Below, piece after piece: positions 61,676-64,000 of a stretch of DNA of 64,000 bases. Below the pieces are notes generated by a model. It was not told where the DNA came from and searched no databases. It was given only the letters and a program-made list of their open reading frames with translations. This DNA is from Erythrobasidium yunnanense (Eukaryota > Basidiomycota > Cystobasidiomycetes > Erythrobasidiales > Erythrobasidiaceae): contig BCJC01000004.1 in NCBI GenBank assembly GCA_001600175.1, forward strand, positions 1,550,001 through 1,614,000, written 5' to 3'. Position 1 is the stretch's first letter; every line of letters starts with the position of its first letter. The position numbers were made by a program, and so were the translations under genes.

Positions 61676-63807
61676 ATGAGCTCACCCGCGTTGTCACATC
61701 AACAGCTGCATCCATCGTATCATCCTCATCCACCTGCTGCGATTACTCAGAATCCGGTCGAGTATGGGCAGCCGGCGCCAGCTTGGCTCGATACAGCTTC
61801 CATCGCCAGCGGACACCGAAGACAGCACAGCGCAGCCAGTACAGCTTCCCGCATGGCATCGCCTGGGACCTACGCTTCCAGCGAAAGAGGCTCGGTCATA
61901 TATGAAGAAGCTCAACCACATGCTGGCCAAGACTCTCGAGGAATCGCTAGCACAAGCATGGGCAAGCAAGACTCGATGTACAACGCGCTACCTACTTATC
62001 GATTTCCATCTGCACCAAGCCCTGCACCCTCGGTCAGCACGCCTCAACAATACTCTCCCTCCCATAGCCCTTCCTTATCTTTCCGGAGCATAAACTCTGG
62101 GTCATCACTTCAACAATATCAGGAGAATCAGCATGCTCTCAATAGGAAGCTACAGCCGGCTCTGGAGCTGGCAGGACCGCCTTTGCCAAGCATCTCGATG
62201 GCAGACGAGCAAGCTCAAGATACGCCATCTGCGCCATCAGTCCCGCGCTTTCAAGGCTACAGAGACTATGATAGTCGACCAGGCTTTCCGGGCGGTCTTG
62301 TCTCGACGGCCGAGGGAGAGCCATACGACGTGATCACGCCAGGCAGTCAAGAAGCCAACCATCCGACATCATCAACAACCGAATACCTTGGTGTCAGCTA
62401 TGCTCCGACGCCCGAGATGTATCAAGGCCCAATGGTACCTACTGCACCGGCAGTTGTGGCCTCTCCTGGCCTTACTGGTTCTGCTCCTGCAAACCCAGTT
62501 GGGTATACTACCTATTCGTCTTCCACGACGCATACTCATACTACCTCCTCATCTACTTTTGTTCCTTCCTCTGCGTACCTACCCTCCAAGTCTGCATTTA
62601 GCGGCATGTCACCTGCTCTCCCCGCCTCGACTGGTATGGCACCACGGTCAGCACCTTCGACACCTCTGGGCAGACAAGATGCTCGTTTCTTGAGTCATAC
62701 AAGAGCATGGACGACACCGGAACCTCTAGTCTCGTCGTACTTTCCGTCCCATGGAAGTCCGTCTCCGCTCATTGCGCAGTCGCCAGCGACCCTCACGAGC
62801 TCGGTACCTCCCTCCTTTCGGCTTAATGCCTCGACTTCTTCATCCTCTTCTTCTTTCTATCCTTCGCACGATCTGGAGAAGTTTCACTTGTCGAGCTCGA
62901 CTGCCTCGTCGAAGCCAGAAGAGGACTACATTCCGTATGCACGACCAGTCGGCCCAAAAAGCAAGCGCGCACCTCCTCCTTTTGCACCTACAACTCCAGT
63001 CATGCATGTACCTATGAAGAAAGTGAAGAGGGAGAAGACGACTCCCAAGATAACAAAATTGCCGAGTCCGGCAGCGGGCAGCAGTGTTGCTGGTTCGCCG
63101 GCGCCTTCAGCTCAGAATGAGGAGGAAGAGAAACCTACAAGGGTCAAGATCGCTTGCAATGCATGTAGAAAGACGAGATTGAAGTGTAAGTGACGAAATT
63201 TGCCGAACTCCTTTGAAGGAGCTAGACTGACTGGTCGATGGATGCAGGTGACGGCCTTCAGCCATGTACATCCTGCATCGACAAATACCTCAAAATGAAC
63301 CCTCAAGACTTGGAACGTGAAGCAGGAGCAAGGCGGCACATCGAAGCTACGAATTCTTGTGTATACGAAGCGACTGTCCGTCGACGAGGCAAAGGCAAGA
63401 AGACTTTGGCTAAGGAAAGATATCAGATAGATGGAAGAAGCATGAGTCCCAGTTCCATTGGGAGCCCGAATATCCTTGGCCCGTCCGTTTCCTCTCTCTC
63501 GTCATCCATGAATGGAGGAATCCATGGAGACGAAAGATACCCAGCATATATGCCCCATTTCGTCAGTAGTCAGCCCTCACCTGCTGTGCAGGACTATCAC
63601 CCTTCTCCGTACCTATCGCCGCATTCTTACCCTCAGCATCAGCAGCATTCCCCGCATCAATATCATCAACACTCTCAGTACCCTTCTAGTCAGCATCTCC
63701 AACCTACGTATCCATCGCATAACATGTATGGGTTAGGAGTCGGGCTAGACCACAGTGGTCGCCATGGCTCATCTGAGCACGGAAGTGCAGCAGCAGATGA
63801 TTACTGA
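61676..63807 (+). CDS. Zn(II)2Cys6 transcription factor with extended cysteine spacing
   Basis: Two exons (61676-63185, 63248-63807) give 689 residues from the first in-frame ATG. The first 490 residues are disordered and rich in Ser, Pro, Thr and Gln, with a basic patch (MKKVKREKTTPKITK) before the DNA-binding domain. The cysteines are at about 494, 497, 504, 510, 513 and 541: ACNACRKTRLKCDGLQPCTSC followed by 27 residues to NSCVYEATVRRRGKGKK. The phase 1 intron splits Cys504. Zn2Cys6 domains usually have 6-9 residues before the last Cys, so this spacing is odd. The tail is rich in His, Gln, Ser, Pro and Tyr. No fungal-specific regulatory domain follows. A nuclear DNA-binding regulator is inferred from the domain. 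Confidence 0.85.
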
Positions 63808-64000
63808 GACAGACTTCAGTCACCATGAAAAGCTAGGCAGAGCAGGGCTTTCGCCTCTTAATCGTCATTCGACCGAAGTTCAGTACACCTACGTACCACA
63901 TCAGTGACGGACAATTAGCTAGCAAAAGACAGATAAGCAATTAGACTGTGTTCCGAATCTGTAACTCTGCCTTTCTTCCTATGTTCCATTATTGTTGATT

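Overview
This is a gene-dense nuclear segment of a fungus, most likely a basidiomycete. GC is near 50% by eye. About 30 protein genes sit on both strands. Nearly all are cut by many short introns (mostly 45-65 nt) with GTRNGN donors, CTRAY-like branch points and YAG acceptors, and several exons are under 30 nt. The core genes are clearly fungal (POM152, Vam7, TRAPPII Trs130, CCS1, Drn1/CWF19L1). Intron density and size fit Tremellomycetes or related basidiomycetes, but the class is inference. I saw no rRNA, tRNA, CRISPR array, transposon or virus-like element.

Layout. 0-11.5 kb: a 5'-truncated unknown gene, a nine-exon nitrilase-family hydrolase, a Gln-rich unknown, a candidate Sld3 replication initiator, two small unknown genes and glutathione synthetase. 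11.6-23 kb: RNA polymerase I largest subunit, an unknown gene, then an organellar-type tryptophanyl-tRNA synthetase head to head with a Rad60/Esc2/NIP45 SUMO-like-domain protein. 23.8-33 kb: secreted GH43 glycosidase, copper chaperone CCS1, a P450, Vam7-like PX-SNARE and a CCDC47-family ER protein. 33-49 kb: POM152 nucleoporin, a large disordered nuclear-type protein, Drn1-like debranching factor and Trs130. 49-52.5 kb: a GH13 alpha-glucosidase and a small GFA-domain protein, both split by micro-exons.

52.8-60.6 kb holds the unusual part: six head-to-tail genes on the + strand, each ending in one to four C2H2-type fingers of one shared form (Trp-x-Cys-x4-Cys ... His-x4-His). Almost every finger is its own exon, entered at phase 1 just before the Trp. 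Three genes share an N-terminal region I do not recognise, three have other N-termini, and one or two decayed fingers lie at the downstream edge. A Zn2Cys6 transcription factor with an abnormal cysteine spacing (61.7-63.8 kb) flanks the array. This looks like a lineage-specific expanding zinc-finger family and is the best candidate here for something undescribed.

Exon models were built by hand. In almost all, splice phases were checked so the summed exons are a multiple of three and the joined protein matches the family. The exceptions are flagged in their entries.
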